From: Corticibacter populi
GTDB lineage: Bacteria; Pseudomonadota; Gammaproteobacteria; Burkholderiales; Burkholderiaceae_C
DNA: 64,000 bases
Direction of reading: 5' to 3'
Assembly (NCBI RefSeq): GCF_004217315.1
Contig: NZ_SGWR01000001.1
Location: forward strand, 124,001-188,000
Part shown: piece after piece, positions 54,103-63,278 of the stretch
Layout: every line of letters begins with the position of its first letter
Numbering within the stretch: position 1 is the stretch's first letter
Notes under the pieces: model-generated
The model's database searches: none
What the model was told of the DNA's origin: nothing
What the model saw: only the letters and a program-made list of their open reading frames with translations
Made by a program: the position numbers and the translations under genes

Positions 54103-54334
54103 TCGCGCGGGCAGGGGGAGCGGCGCGGCGGCAGCGACCGCAATAACCCAGCGGGCCAATAACCATTCAGGGCGTCCCCCTGCTTGAAAGTCATAAAATG
54201 AGCCGCATATCTACCTGCATCCGCAGGGCATGCCGCATGCGTTGGGCCTCCGGGGCTGGCGTGGAGTGTCAGGCTTTCCATGCCAGGGTGGTGTTTCAGG
54301 TATCGCATACCGCAGGTGCAAAGGGAGCAAAGGC

Positions 54335-56257
54335 TTGAACAATCAATGGATTTCCAAGATCGCGATGTGGCTGGTTTTCATCGTGGTCTTGTTCACTGTT
54401 TTCAAACAGTTCGATGGCGGCAGCAGTGCCGGCGCCAACCAGGTTCCCTATTCGGAGTTCCTGAACGCGGTGCACAACCGCCAGATACGGAACGTCGTGA
54501 TCCAGGAAACCGGGGTCGGCGGGGCCGAGATCATGGCGACCACCAGCGATGACCGCCGCATCCGCACGACGGGAACCTACTTCGACCGCAGCCTGATCGA
54601 CGATCTGGTCAACAACGACGTGGAGTTCAGCGTCAAGGAACGCGAACAACGCTCGTTGCTGAGTTCCATCCTGATCAGCTGGGGGCCGATGCTGCTGTTG
54701 ATCGGCGTGTGGATCTATTTCATGCGGCAGATGCAGGGCGGCGGCAAGGGCGGCGCCTTCAGCTTCGGCAAGAGCAAGGCGCGCATGCTCGACGAGAGCA
54801 ACAACACCGTGACCTTCGCCGACGTCGCTGGTGCCGACGAGGCCAAGGAAGAGGTCAAGGAAGTCGTCGACTTCCTCAAGGATCCGCAGAAATTCCAGCG
54901 ACTGGGCGGTCGCATCCCGCGCGGCCTCCTGCTGGTGGGCCCGCCGGGCACCGGCAAGACGCTGCTGGCCAAGTCGATTGCCGGTGAGGCCAAGGTGCCG
55001 TTCTTCAGCATCTCCGGCTCCGATTTCGTCGAGATGTTCGTGGGCGTGGGCGCGGCCCGTGTGCGCGACATGTTCGAGAACGCCAAGAAGAACGCACCCT
55101 GCATCATCTTCATCGATGAAATCGACGCGGTCGGTCGCCAGCGGGGTGCGGGCCTGGGCGGCGGCAATGACGAACGCGAGCAGACCCTCAACCAGATGCT
55201 GGTCGAGATGGATGGCTTCGAGACCAATCTCGGCGTCATCGTTGTGGCCGCCACCAACCGGCCGGACATCCTGGATGCCGCGCTGCTGCGCCCTGGCCGC
55301 TTCGATCGCCAGGTCTACGTGACGCTGCCGGACGTGAAGGGCCGTGAGCAGATCCTGACTGTGCACATGCGCAAGATCCCGGTTGGCCAGGACGTCAATG
55401 CCAACATAATCGCACGTGGCACGCCAGGCATGTCCGGCGCCGATCTGGCCAACCTCTGCAACGAGGCCGCGCTGATGGCTGCACGCCGCAACGCCCGCGT
55501 CGTCGAGATGCAGGACTTCGAGTCTGCCAAGGACAAGATCTTCATGGGACCGGAGCGCCGCTCCGCCGTGATGGATCCCGAGGAGCTCAAGAACACGGCC
55601 TACCACGAGTCCGGCCACGCCCTGATCGGCCGCTTGCTGCCCAAGTCTGATCCGGTGCACAAGGTCACCATCGTGCCGCGTGGCCGCGCCCTGGGCGTGA
55701 CCTTCACGCTGCCAGAGAAGGATCGCTACGGCTATGACAAGGAGTGGGCGCTGAACCGCATCGCCATGCTGTTTGGCGGCCGCATCGCCGAAGAGGTGTT
55801 CATGAACCAGATGACCACCGGCGCCTCGGACGACTTCAACAAGGCCACCCAGCTGGCGCGTGACATGGTGACGCGCTATGGCATGTCCGACGAGTTGGGG
55901 CCGATGGTCTACGCCGAGAACGAGGGCGAGGTGTTCCTGGGCCGCTCGGTCACCAAGACCACCAACGTCAGCGAGGCGACGATGCAGAAGGTCGACACCG
56001 AGGTGCGCCGCATCATCGACGAGCAGTACGCGCTGGCGCGCCGCCTGATCGAGGACAACAAGGACAAGATGCACGCCATGGCCAAGGCCCTGCTGGAGTG
56101 GGAGACCATCGACGCCGAGCAGCTCGACGACATCATGGCCGGGCGCGAACCCAAGCCGCCCAAGGGCTGGGTGCCCAAGCACCCCTCGGTCGGTGGCGGC
56201 AATTCCGATGGTGGTTCGCCCTCGGTGAAGACCGATCCTTCGCCTTCGGCTGCCTGA
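54335..56257 (+). CDS. ftsH: ATP-dependent zinc metalloprotease FtsH (UUG start)
   Basis: This 640-residue membrane-bound AAA protease has two N-terminal membrane segments ([14 protein letters not shown] and [21 protein letters not shown]), Walker A GPPGTGKT, Walker [13 protein letters not shown], the second region of homology ([19 protein letters not shown]) and the zinc site HESGH. It degrades unstable membrane and cytoplasmic proteins. The start is TTG at 54335: the family begins NNQW-SKIA, which follows directly, and AAGGGAG lies seven bases upstream. No ATG fits. rlmE precedes it by 232 bases. Confidence 0.96.
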   Translation: MNNQWISKIAMWLVFIVVLFTVFKQFDGGSSAGANQVPYSEFLNAVHNRQIRNVVIQETGVGGAEIMATTSDDRRIRTTGTYFDRSLIDDLVNNDVEFSVKEREQRSLLSSILISWGPMLLLIGVWIYFMRQMQGGGKGGAFSFGKSKARMLDESNNTVTFADVAGADEAKEEVKEVVDFLKDPQKFQRLGGRIPRGLLLVGPPGTGKTLLAKSIAGEAKVPFFSISGSDFVEMFVGVGAARVRDMFENAKKNAPCIIFIDEIDAVGRQRGAGLGGGNDEREQTLNQMLVEMDGFETNLGVIVVAATNRPDILDAALLRPGRFDRQVYVTLPDVKGREQILTVHMRKIPVGQDVNANIIARGTPGMSGADLANLCNEAALMAARRNARVVEMQDFESAKDKIFMGPERRSAVMDPEELKNTAYHESGHALIGRLLPKSDPVHKVTIVPRGRALGVTFTLPEKDRYGYDKEWALNRIAMLFGGRIAEEVFMNQMTTGASDDFNKATQLARDMVTRYGMSDELGPMVYAENEGEVFLGRSVTKTTNVSEATMQKVDTEVRRIIDEQYALARRLIEDNKDKMHAMAKALLEWETIDAEQLDDIMAGREPKPPKGWVPKHPSVGGGNSDGGSPSVKTDPSPSAA

Positions 56258-56280
56258 TCCGGCGCGACGCAACCAACCAC

Positions 56281-56302
56281 GGGGCCATTGGCCCCGTTTT
56301 TT
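56281..56302 (+). terminator. Rho-independent terminator between ftsH and folP
   Basis: CGGGGCC-ATT-GGCCCCG followed by six T is a textbook terminator for ftsH. It ends only a few bases before the folP start codon, so folP may be expressed by readthrough or from a promoter inside ftsH. Confidence 0.85.
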
Positions 56303-56305
56303 CGC

Positions 56306-57208
56306 ATGACAGCATCCTCTTCCATTCCTTTCGCGGCGAGTCAGGCGGAGCCACCTGTCTGGCAGACCAGCCGCTTTCGCATCGATCTGGCCACCCCGGT
56401 GGTCATGGGCATCGTCAACCTCACGCCCGACTCGTTCTCCGATGGTGGCCGGCATGCCTCGGTGCCCGCAGCGCTGCGGCATGCCGAGCAGTTGCTCCAG
56501 GAGGGCGCCGCGATCCTGGACCTGGGCGCGGAGTCTACCCGCCCGGGCAGCCCTGCGGTGCCGCTGGAGGAGGAACTGCAGCGTTTGATGCCGGTGCTGC
56601 GCGAAGTGGTGCGGCTGGGGGTGCCGGTGTCGATAGACACCTACAAGCCCGAGGTGATGCGGCAGGCGCTGGAGGCGGGCGCGGACATCATCAATGACAT
56701 CTGGGCGCTGCGCCAGCCCGGGGCGCTGGAGGCAGTGGTTGCGCACCCACGCTGCGGCATCTGCCTGATGCACATGCACCGCACGCCGCAGTCGATGCAG
56801 GTCCAGCCGATGGCGGGCGATGTGCTGGAGCCGGTGCGCAGCTTCCTGGCTGAGCGGACACAGGTGCTGCACCAACATGGCATTGCGCGCGAGCGCGTGG
56901 TGTTGGACCCCGGCATCGGCTTTGGTAAGACGGTGGCACAGAACTTCAGCCTGCTGGCGCGGCAGCAGGCCTTGCTGGCGCTGGGCTACCCACTGCTGGC
57001 GGGCTGGTCGCGCAAGTCCTCGCTGGGGGCTGCGACCGGGCGCGACGTGGCAGAACGACAGGCAGCCAGCGTGGCCGCAGCGCTGATCGCCGTGCAGCGC
57101 GGCGCTGCGGTGGTACGGGTGCATGACGTGGCCGCCACGGTGGATGCACTCAAGGTCTGGCAGAGCGTGCAGGCGGCCGATGCCGTTCCTCGGGCGGACG
57201 CATCCTGA
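56306..57208 (+). CDS. folP: Dihydropteroate synthase
   Basis: This 300-residue TIM-barrel enzyme of folate synthesis joins p-aminobenzoate to the pterin pyrophosphate and is the target of sulfonamides. Conserved loops are MGIVNLTPDSFSDGG, DLGAESTRPGSP, SIDTYKPEV, IINDIWALRQPG, VVLDPGIGFGKTVAQN and LLAGWSRKSSLG. ATG 56306 is the first start after the terminator; the N-terminal about 25 residues before the core are extra. In most relatives glmM follows, but here the next gene is an oppositely oriented dehydrogenase. Confidence 0.95.
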   Translation: MTASSSIPFAASQAEPPVWQTSRFRIDLATPVVMGIVNLTPDSFSDGGRHASVPAALRHAEQLLQEGAAILDLGAESTRPGSPAVPLEEELQRLMPVLREVVRLGVPVSIDTYKPEVMRQALEAGADIINDIWALRQPGALEAVVAHPRCGICLMHMHRTPQSMQVQPMAGDVLEPVRSFLAERTQVLHQHGIARERVVLDPGIGFGKTVAQNFSLLARQQALLALGYPLLAGWSRKSSLGAATGRDVAERQAASVAAALIAVQRGAAVVRVHDVAATVDALKVWQSVQAADAVPRADAS

Positions 57209-57303
57209 GCGGCTGAGCCGCGCGGCCCGCGGAGACTGTTGCCGCGGAGGACGCCGCCGTCATGCGCGATCTTTCCCATGCCGATGCGCTGGCGGGATGG
57301 CGC

Positions 57304-58749
57304 TCAGGCCATCGAATAGGCGGTCTTAACGGTGGTATAGAACTCCTGCGCATAGCGGCCCTGCTCGCGCGAACCGTAGCTGGAGCCTTTGCGCCCGCCA
57401 AATGGCACGTGGTAGTCCACGCCCGCGGTGGGCAGATTCACCATCACCATGCCGGCCTGGCTGTGGCGCTTGAAATGGCTGGCGTACTTCAGGCTGGTGG
57501 TGGCAATGCCCGCGGAGAGGCCGAACGGGGTGTCGTTGGCCACGGCCAGCGCTTCTTCGTAATCCCTGACGCGGATCACGCTGGCTACGGGGCCAAAGAC
57601 TTCCTCGCGGTTGATGCGCATCGCCGGTGAGGTATCGGCAATCAGGGCAGGACGCATGAAATAGCCCTCGTCGCCGCTGCCGGTATGGCAGGCCACACGC
57701 TCGCCGCCCGAGAGCAGCGCGCCGCCCTCGGCCTGGGCGATGGCGACGTAGCTGAGATCCTGCTCCAGCTGCGCCTCACTCACCACCGGCCCGATGTCGG
57801 TGCCCGCAGCCAGCGCGGCACCGACCTTGATTCTGGCCAGCCGCTCCTGCATGGCCTGGATGAACGCGGGGTAGATCCCGTCGGTGACGATCAGCCGGCT
57901 TGATGCCGTGCAACGCTGGCCGGTGGAGTAGAACGCGCTCTGCGCGCTCAGTTCGACGGCTTGGGCCAGGTCGGCATCGTCGAGCACCACCTGCGGATTC
58001 TTGCCGCCCATCTCCAACTGCACCTTCTTGCCTGCTTCCACGGCCTTTTGCGCAATGCCGCGGCCCACGCCGACCGAGCCGGTGAAGCTGATGGCGGCCA
58101 CGTCGGGGTGATTCACCAGCGCCTCACCGATCACGCGGCCCCGGCCCATGACGAGGTTGAAGACGCCCGCCGGAATGCCGCTGCGATGGATGATCTCGGC
58201 CAGCGCCCAGGCCGAGCCGGGCACCAGATCGGCGGGCTTGAGCACCACGCAATTGCCATAGGCCAGTGCCGGCGCAATCTTCCAGGCCGGAATGGCGATG
58301 GGGAAGTTCCAGGGCGTGATCAGGCCGACGACGCCGATGGGCTCGCGGGTGATCTCCACGCCGACGCCCGGGCGCACGGAAGGCAGCACTTCGCCGGCAC
58401 CACGCAGGCACTCGCCGGCGAAGAACTTGAAGATCTGGCCGGCGCGGGCGACTTCGCCAATGGCCTCGGGGCGGGTCTTGCCCTCCTCGCGGGCCAGCAA
58501 TTCACCAAGCTCTTCCTTGCGCGCGAGGATTTCATTGCCGATCTTGTCTAGGGCATCGTGGCGGGCTTGGATGCCGCTGGTGGACCAGGCGGGAAAGGCG
58601 GCTTTGGCAGCGGCGACTGCGGCATCGACGTCGCTGGCGTCGCCCTGGGCGTATGCACCGATCACGTCGGCGAGGTTGCTGGGGTTGATGTTGGCGGCGG
58701 TGCTCTTGCCGGCGACCCAGTCGCCGTTGATCAGGTTGGAGTGTGTCAT
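57304..58749 (-). CDS. Aldehyde dehydrogenase, alpha-ketoglutarate semialdehyde type
   Basis: This 481-residue NAD(P)-dependent aldehyde dehydrogenase shows TPWNFPIAIPAWKIAPAL, the glutamate in VQLEMGGKNPQVVLDDADL, the catalytic cysteine in STGQRCTASSR, and EEVFGPVASVIRV. The gene is last in the glucarate operon, after gudD and kdgD, so its substrate is most likely 2,5-dioxopentanoate (alpha-ketoglutarate semialdehyde), which it oxidises to 2-oxoglutarate. The substrate call rests on context. ATG 58749 lies 38 bases after the gudD stop. Confidence 0.9.
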   Translation of the reverse strand: MTHSNLINGDWVAGKSTAANINPSNLADVIGAYAQGDASDVDAAVAAAKAAFPAWSTSGIQARHDALDKIGNEILARKEELGELLAREEGKTRPEAIGEVARAGQIFKFFAGECLRGAGEVLPSVRPGVGVEITREPIGVVGLITPWNFPIAIPAWKIAPALAYGNCVVLKPADLVPGSAWALAEIIHRSGIPAGVFNLVMGRGRVIGEALVNHPDVAAISFTGSVGVGRGIAQKAVEAGKKVQLEMGGKNPQVVLDDADLAQAVELSAQSAFYSTGQRCTASSRLIVTDGIYPAFIQAMQERLARIKVGAALAAGTDIGPVVSEAQLEQDLSYVAIAQAEGGALLSGGERVACHTGSGDEGYFMRPALIADTSPAMRINREEVFGPVASVIRVRDYEEALAVANDTPFGLSAGIATTSLKYASHFKRHSQAGMVMVNLPTAGVDYHVPFGGRKGSSYGSREQGRYAQEFYTTVKTAYSMA

Positions 58750-58787
58750 GCGGTCTTTCTGTGACGGGTTCAGGGCGTTCAAGGCGT

Positions 58788-60122
58788 TCAGCGCACCATG
58801 CACGGGCGCTTGTTGTCGAAGGTCCAGTTGGGGATCAGGTACTGCATGGCGATGGCGTCGTCGCGTGCGCCCAGGCCGTGCTCCAGGTAAAGGCGGTTGG
58901 CGCGCTCCAGCGCAGCGCGGTCGATGGTCACGCCCAGGCCCGGCGTCTTCGGTACCTCGACGAAGCCGCCCTTGATCTGCAACGGGTTCTGCGTGAGGAA
59001 CTGGCCGTCCTGCCAGATCCAGTGCGTGTCGATGGCCGTCACCTTGCCCGGCACGGCGGCGGCCACGTGCGTGAACATGGCCAGCGAGACGTCGAAGTGG
59101 TTGTTGGAGTGCGAGCCCCAGGTCAGGCCCCAGTCGCGGCAGGTCTGGCCCACGCGCACGCTGCCGGCCATGGTCCAGAAATGCGGGTCGGCCAGTGGAA
59201 TGTCCACCGATTGCAGCGACAGTGCGTGCACCAGTTGGCGCCAGTCGGTGGCGATCATGTTGGTGGCGGTCGGCAGGCCGGTGGCGCGGCGGAATTCGGC
59301 TATCACCTCGCGGCCCGAGAAGCCGCCTTCGGCGCCGCAGGGGTCTTCGGCGTAAGCCACCACACCGCGCATGCGCTGGCCCAGGCGGATGGCGTCCTTG
59401 AGCAGCCAGCCGCCGTTCGGGTCGAGCGTGACGCGCGCTTGCGGAAAGCGCTGGTGCAGCGCGACGACGGCGTCGACTTCGTCGTCGCCGGCCAGCACGC
59501 CGCCCTTGAGCTTGAAGTCGTTGAAGCCGTAGCGCGCATGGGCGGCTTCGGCCTGGCGCACGATGGCCTCGGGCGTGAGGGCGCTTTGGTGGCGTACCTG
59601 CGCCCAGTCGTCCGTGCCAGGGTCTTCGCCGGGTTTGACGTAGGGCAGATCGGTCTTGTCGCTGGGGCCGACGAAGAACAGGTAGCCCAGCATCTCCACG
59701 CGCTCGCGCTGCTGGCCTTCGCCCAGCAAGGCCGCCACCGGCACGCCCAGGTGCTGGCCCAGCAGGTCCAGCAGCGCCGATTCGACGGCGGTGACGGCGT
59801 GGATGGCGATGCGCAGATCGAAGGTCTGCAGGCCGCGCCCGCCGACGTCGCGTTCGGACAGGGCGCTCTGCACCTGTTGCAGCAGTTGCAGGTGGTTGCC
59901 GACGCTTTGCCCGAGCAGCAGCGGCTTGGCGTCTTCCAGCGCCTGGCGGATGCCTTCGCCACCCGGTACCTCACCGACGCCGGTGCGTCCGGCGCTGTCG
60001 TGGATCAGCAGGATGTTGCGGGTGAAGTAGGGGCCGTGCGCGCCGCTGAGGTTGAGCAGCATGCCATCACGGCCTGCGACGGGGATGACTTCGATGGACT
60101 GGATGGTGGGAGTGGTGGCCAT
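58788..60122 (-). CDS. gudD: Glucarate dehydratase
   Basis: This 444-residue enolase-superfamily enzyme dehydrates D-glucarate (and L-idarate) to 5-dehydro-4-deoxy-D-glucarate. Family segments are [17 protein letters not shown], the catalytic K-x-K in [10 protein letters not shown], metal ligands in VTLDPNGGW and [22 protein letters not shown], and the histidine region [18 protein letters not shown] 60122 was chosen. It lies between the first Bug protein gene and the semialdehyde dehydrogenase in a tightly packed operon. Confidence 0.95.
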   Translation of the reverse strand: MATTPTIQSIEVIPVAGRDGMLLNLSGAHGPYFTRNILLIHDSAGRTGVGEVPGGEGIRQALEDAKPLLLGQSVGNHLQLLQQVQSALSERDVGGRGLQTFDLRIAIHAVTAVESALLDLLGQHLGVPVAALLGEGQQRERVEMLGYLFFVGPSDKTDLPYVKPGEDPGTDDWAQVRHQSALTPEAIVRQAEAAHARYGFNDFKLKGGVLAGDDEVDAVVALHQRFPQARVTLDPNGGWLLKDAIRLGQRMRGVVAYAEDPCGAEGGFSGREVIAEFRRATGLPTATNMIATDWRQLVHALSLQSVDIPLADPHFWTMAGSVRVGQTCRDWGLTWGSHSNNHFDVSLAMFTHVAAAVPGKVTAIDTHWIWQDGQFLTQNPLQIKGGFVEVPKTPGLGVTIDRAALERANRLYLEHGLGARDDAIAMQYLIPNWTFDNKRPCMVR

Positions 60123-60174
60123 GGCAGGAAGGGCGGGCAATGGGAATGAGGGAGAGGACAGGGATCGTGGCCGG

Positions 60175-61137
60175 TCAGTTTGCGGTGATGCCGCGTGCCT
60201 GGATCAGGTCTTTCCAGCGCTGGAATTCCTGCGCCTGGAAGGCGGTGAACGCTTCCGGCGAGTTGGCCAGCACTTCCATGCCCTGTTCCTCGAAACGCGC
60301 CCTGATGGTGGGCTCCTGGATGGCGGCGATGGCGGCTTCGGCCAGCTTCGCCTTGACATCCGCCGGCAGCCCTTTTGGCGCCGCCATGCCTTGCCAGGAA
60401 TACATGTCGGCACCTTGTACGCCTGCCTCGGCCAGCGTTGGCACTTCTGGCAAAACGGCAGAGCGCTTGGTGCCGGTCACCGCGATGGCCTTGAGGCGAC
60501 CAGCCTTGATGTAGGGCAGCACGGCATTGACGTTCTGAAAGGAGAAGTCCACCTGTCCGCCCAGCAGGTCGTTGATGGCCGGTGCACCGCCGCGATAGGG
60601 AATGTGCATGCCGGAGGTGCCGGTTTGCTGCCAGAACAGCTCGGCCGAGAGGTGGTCTGAGGAACCACTGCCTGACGAGGCAAAGCTGACGGAGCCGGGC
60701 TTGGCTTGCAGCAGTGCGATGACCTTCTCGACCGTGTCGGCTGCTTGCGCGGGCGGCGCCACGAGGACGTTGGGCGCCTGCACCGGAATGCTGATGTAGT
60801 CGAAGTCGGTCAAGGCGTTGTAGGGGGTGTTGGACAGCAGATGGGGGGCGACCACGTAGGTGCCCAGCGATGCCACCATGATCGTGTAGCCATCTGGCGC
60901 AGCGCGCGCGACCTGGTTGGCGCCGATGGTGCCGGTGGCGCCAGGGCGGTTGTCGACAACGAAGGACTGGCCCAGGTTTTCACCCATCTTTTGGGCCAGC
61001 GCTCGCGCCACCGTGTCGGTGGAGCCGCCGGCGGGAAAGGGCACGACCAGGCTGACGGGTTTGGTGGGCCAGGCCTGGGCGAAGGCGGACTGCGCCAGCA
61101 CACCAGTGGCGGCCAGGGCAATGAGCAGTTTTTTCAT
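60175..61137 (-). CDS. Bug/TctC-family periplasmic binding protein 1
   Basis: This 320-residue secreted binding protein of the tripartite tricarboxylate transporter family has a signal peptide ending SAFAQ near residue 21. The family motifs [41 protein letters not shown] and [13 protein letters not shown] follow. By position, between kdgD and gudD, it should bind glucarate or a related sugar acid. The TctA and TctB membrane partners are not encoded nearby. ATG 61137 is preceded by AAGGAGACAAC. Confidence 0.9.
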   Translation of the reverse strand: MKKLLIALAATGVLAQSAFAQAWPTKPVSLVVPFPAGGSTDTVARALAQKMGENLGQSFVVDNRPGATGTIGANQVARAAPDGYTIMVASLGTYVVAPHLLSNTPYNALTDFDYISIPVQAPNVLVAPPAQAADTVEKVIALLQAKPGSVSFASSGSGSSDHLSAELFWQQTGTSGMHIPYRGGAPAINDLLGGQVDFSFQNVNAVLPYIKAGRLKAIAVTGTKRSAVLPEVPTLAEAGVQGADMYSWQGMAAPKGLPADVKAKLAEAAIAAIQEPTIRARFEEQGMEVLANSPEAFTAFQAQEFQRWKDLIQARGITAN

Positions 61138-61203
61138 GGTGTTGTCTCCTTGCAAGGATGGAAAGGGCGCCGCTTGCCGCTGGGCATTGCGGCGCAGGTG
61201 GCG

Positions 61204-62121
61204 TCAGGCCTTCTCGACCTTGCGCACCAGTTCGGCCAGCAGCTCGACTTCCTCGCCGGTCAGGTCGCTCAATGGCGGGCGCACCGGGCCGGCGTCGTGG
61301 CCAGCGATCTTGGCGCCGGCCTTGACGATGGAGACGGCGTAGCCTTCCTTGCGGTTGCGGATCGCCAGGTAGGGGAGGAAGAATTCCTTGAGCAACTGGT
61401 GCTGGGTGGCGGTGTCGTCGTCGCGCACGGCTTCGTAGAAGCGGATGGCGGTGGCAGGGATGAAGTTGAACACTGCCGACGAATACACCGGCGTGCCCAG
61501 CGCCTTGTAGGCGGCGGCATACACTTCGGCCGTGGGCAGGCCGCCCAGGTAGGCCAGCCGGTCGCCCAATGTCAGGTACATGGCCGACATCGCTTCGATG
61601 TCGCCCACGCCGTCCTTGAAGCCGACCAGGTTGGGGTTGCGCTCGGCCAGGCGTGCGACGGTTTCGGGCTTGAACTTGCTGATGCCGCGGTTGTAGATGA
61701 TGACGCCGAATTTCACGCTCTTGCAGACGGCCTCGACGTGCGCGGCCAGGCCTTCCTGGCTGGCCTCGGTCAGGTAGTGCGGCAGCAGCAGGATGCCGTG
61801 TGCGCCAGCCTTTTCGGCGGCCTGGGCGCATTCGATGGCAAAGCGGGTGGTGCCGCCGGCGCCGGCGATGATGGGCACTTTGCCCTTGCAGGTGTCGACC
61901 GCCGTTTTGATGATGCTGGGATATTCCTTGCTGTCGAGCGAGAAGAATTCGCCCGTGCCGCCTGCGGCGAACAGGGCGCTGGCGCCGAACGGAGCCAGCC
62001 ACTCCAGGCGCTCGGCATAGCCCTTGGGGTTGAAGTTGAGGTCCTTGTCGAAGTCCGTCACCGGGAAGGACAGCAGGCCGGAGCTCATCACGTCTTTGAG
62101 GATTTGCGGTTCCATGGTCAT
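61204..62121 (-). CDS. kdgD: 5-dehydro-4-deoxyglucarate dehydratase
   Basis: This 305-residue class I aldolase-fold enzyme of the DapA/NanA family converts 5-dehydro-4-deoxy-D-glucarate to 2,5-dioxopentanoate, water and CO2. It shows the start [35 protein letters not shown], the tyrosine in VIIYNRG, and the Schiff-base lysine in [11 protein letters not shown]. The length fits the family. It supplies the middle step between gudD and the semialdehyde dehydrogenase encoded downstream. Confidence 0.95.
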   Translation of the reverse strand: MTMEPQILKDVMSSGLLSFPVTDFDKDLNFNPKGYAERLEWLAPFGASALFAAGGTGEFFSLDSKEYPSIIKTAVDTCKGKVPIIAGAGGTTRFAIECAQAAEKAGAHGILLLPHYLTEASQEGLAAHVEAVCKSVKFGVIIYNRGISKFKPETVARLAERNPNLVGFKDGVGDIEAMSAMYLTLGDRLAYLGGLPTAEVYAAAYKALGTPVYSSAVFNFIPATAIRFYEAVRDDDTATQHQLLKEFFLPYLAIRNRKEGYAVSIVKAGAKIAGHDAGPVRPPLSDLTGEEVELLAELVRKVEKA

Positions 62122-62193
62122 AGTGCTTTCAATGCAAAAGAGAGGGTGGGGGGAGGCGGAGAAAGGGGCAGCCAGGAAGGCGAAAAGCGGTGT

Positions 62194-63174
62194 TCAGTCC
62201 AGCGTCAGGCCGCTGTCTTGCACCACTTTCTGCCAGCGGGCGCGCTCTTGGTTGAAGAAATCGTTGGTTTGCGCCGGCGTCATCGATGCGATCTCGGCGC
62301 CTTGCTCTGTCAGGCGCTTGGCGGTCGCGGGGTCTTGCGTGGCCTTGGCGAAGGCGTCGTGGATGCGCTGCACGACGGTGGCAGGCGTGCCGGCGGGCAC
62401 CATCAGGCCTTGCCAACTGCCGGTCTCGAAGCCGTCGGCGCCCTGCGAGGCGAGCGTGGGCAAGTCCTCGAAGCCTTGCATCGGGGTCTTTTTCGACAGG
62501 CCGATCAGGCGCAGATTGCCGCTTTTGACCTGCGGGTACGTGGCCAGCATGCCGTTCATCAGCACTTGCGTCTGGCCTGCCACCGTGTCCTGCACCGATT
62601 GGGCGCCGCCTTTGTAGGGCACGTACACCCATTCGCCGCCTGCGATCTGCTGCAGTGCGATGCCCGCCAGGTGCGGCGCGCTGCCGCTGGCGGTCACGGC
62701 GAAGTTGAGATCGTTTTGCTTGGAGTGGGCAATCAGCTCCGGCAGCGTCGTTGCCGGCACCGAAGGGTGCACCACCAGCAAGTGTGGCGTGTACACCAGC
62801 ATCGACACGCCGGTCAGATCTTTGGACGGATCGAAGCGCAGGTCCTTGTACAGCGACGGCGAGATCGCCAGCGCGCCCAGATCGGCCAGCAGCACGGTGT
62901 AGCCGTCGGGCTTGGCGCGGGCGACCTGGCCGGCGCCGAGATTGCCGTTGGCGCCGGGGCGGTTTTCCACCACCACCGTCTGGCCGATTTCCATGGAGAC
63001 CAGCGGCGCCAGCACACGCGCAATCAGGTCGGAGCTGCCGCCGGGCGGATAGGGCACGATCACCTGCACCGGTTGCTGGGTGGGCCAGTCGCTGGCCAAC
63101 GCCGCCGCCGGGGTGATGGCAATGGCCGCCAACATGGCGAGCGCGCAGCGGGTAAAGGTCTTGCGGGTAATCAC
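62194..63174 (-). CDS. Bug/TctC-family periplasmic binding protein 2
   Basis: This 326-residue Bug-type binding protein has a signal peptide ending AAALAS, then VIVPYPPGGSSDLIARVLAPLV, VVENRPGANGNLGAGQVARA and PDGYTVLLADLG. It is the first structural gene of the glucarate operon, just downstream of a GntR-type operator. It is a distant paralogue of the other Bug protein in the operon, so two binding proteins share the locus; they may differ in ligand. Confidence 0.9.
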   Translation of the reverse strand: MITRKTFTRCALAMLAAIAITPAAALASDWPTQQPVQVIVPYPPGGSSDLIARVLAPLVSMEIGQTVVVENRPGANGNLGAGQVARAKPDGYTVLLADLGALAISPSLYKDLRFDPSKDLTGVSMLVYTPHLLVVHPSVPATTLPELIAHSKQNDLNFAVTASGSAPHLAGIALQQIAGGEWVYVPYKGGAQSVQDTVAGQTQVLMNGMLATYPQVKSGNLRLIGLSKKTPMQGFEDLPTLASQGADGFETGSWQGLMVPAGTPATVVQRIHDAFAKATQDPATAKRLTEQGAEIASMTPAQTNDFFNQERARWQKVVQDSGLTLD

Positions 63175-63194
63175 GTTGCGTCTCCTTGATATAT

Positions 63195-63207
63195 GTTGTC
63201 TGACAAC
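63195..63207. promoter_or_regulatory. GntR/FadR-type operator upstream of the glucarate operon
   Basis: GTTGTCTGACAAC is a perfect palindrome and contains TTGTCTGACAA, which fits the FadR/FCD consensus T-N-G-T-N3-A-C-N-A. It lies 21 bases upstream of the first operon gene and 72 bases downstream of the GntR-family gene on the same strand. Repression of the operon by that regulator is the natural reading. Confidence 0.7.
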
Positions 63208-63278
63208 TATAGCGAGACGTAGTGCCGATGGAGGTTTTTTCTTCTAAGTGTTTTCCCTTGGTTTGGCGCGGCGCGTGC

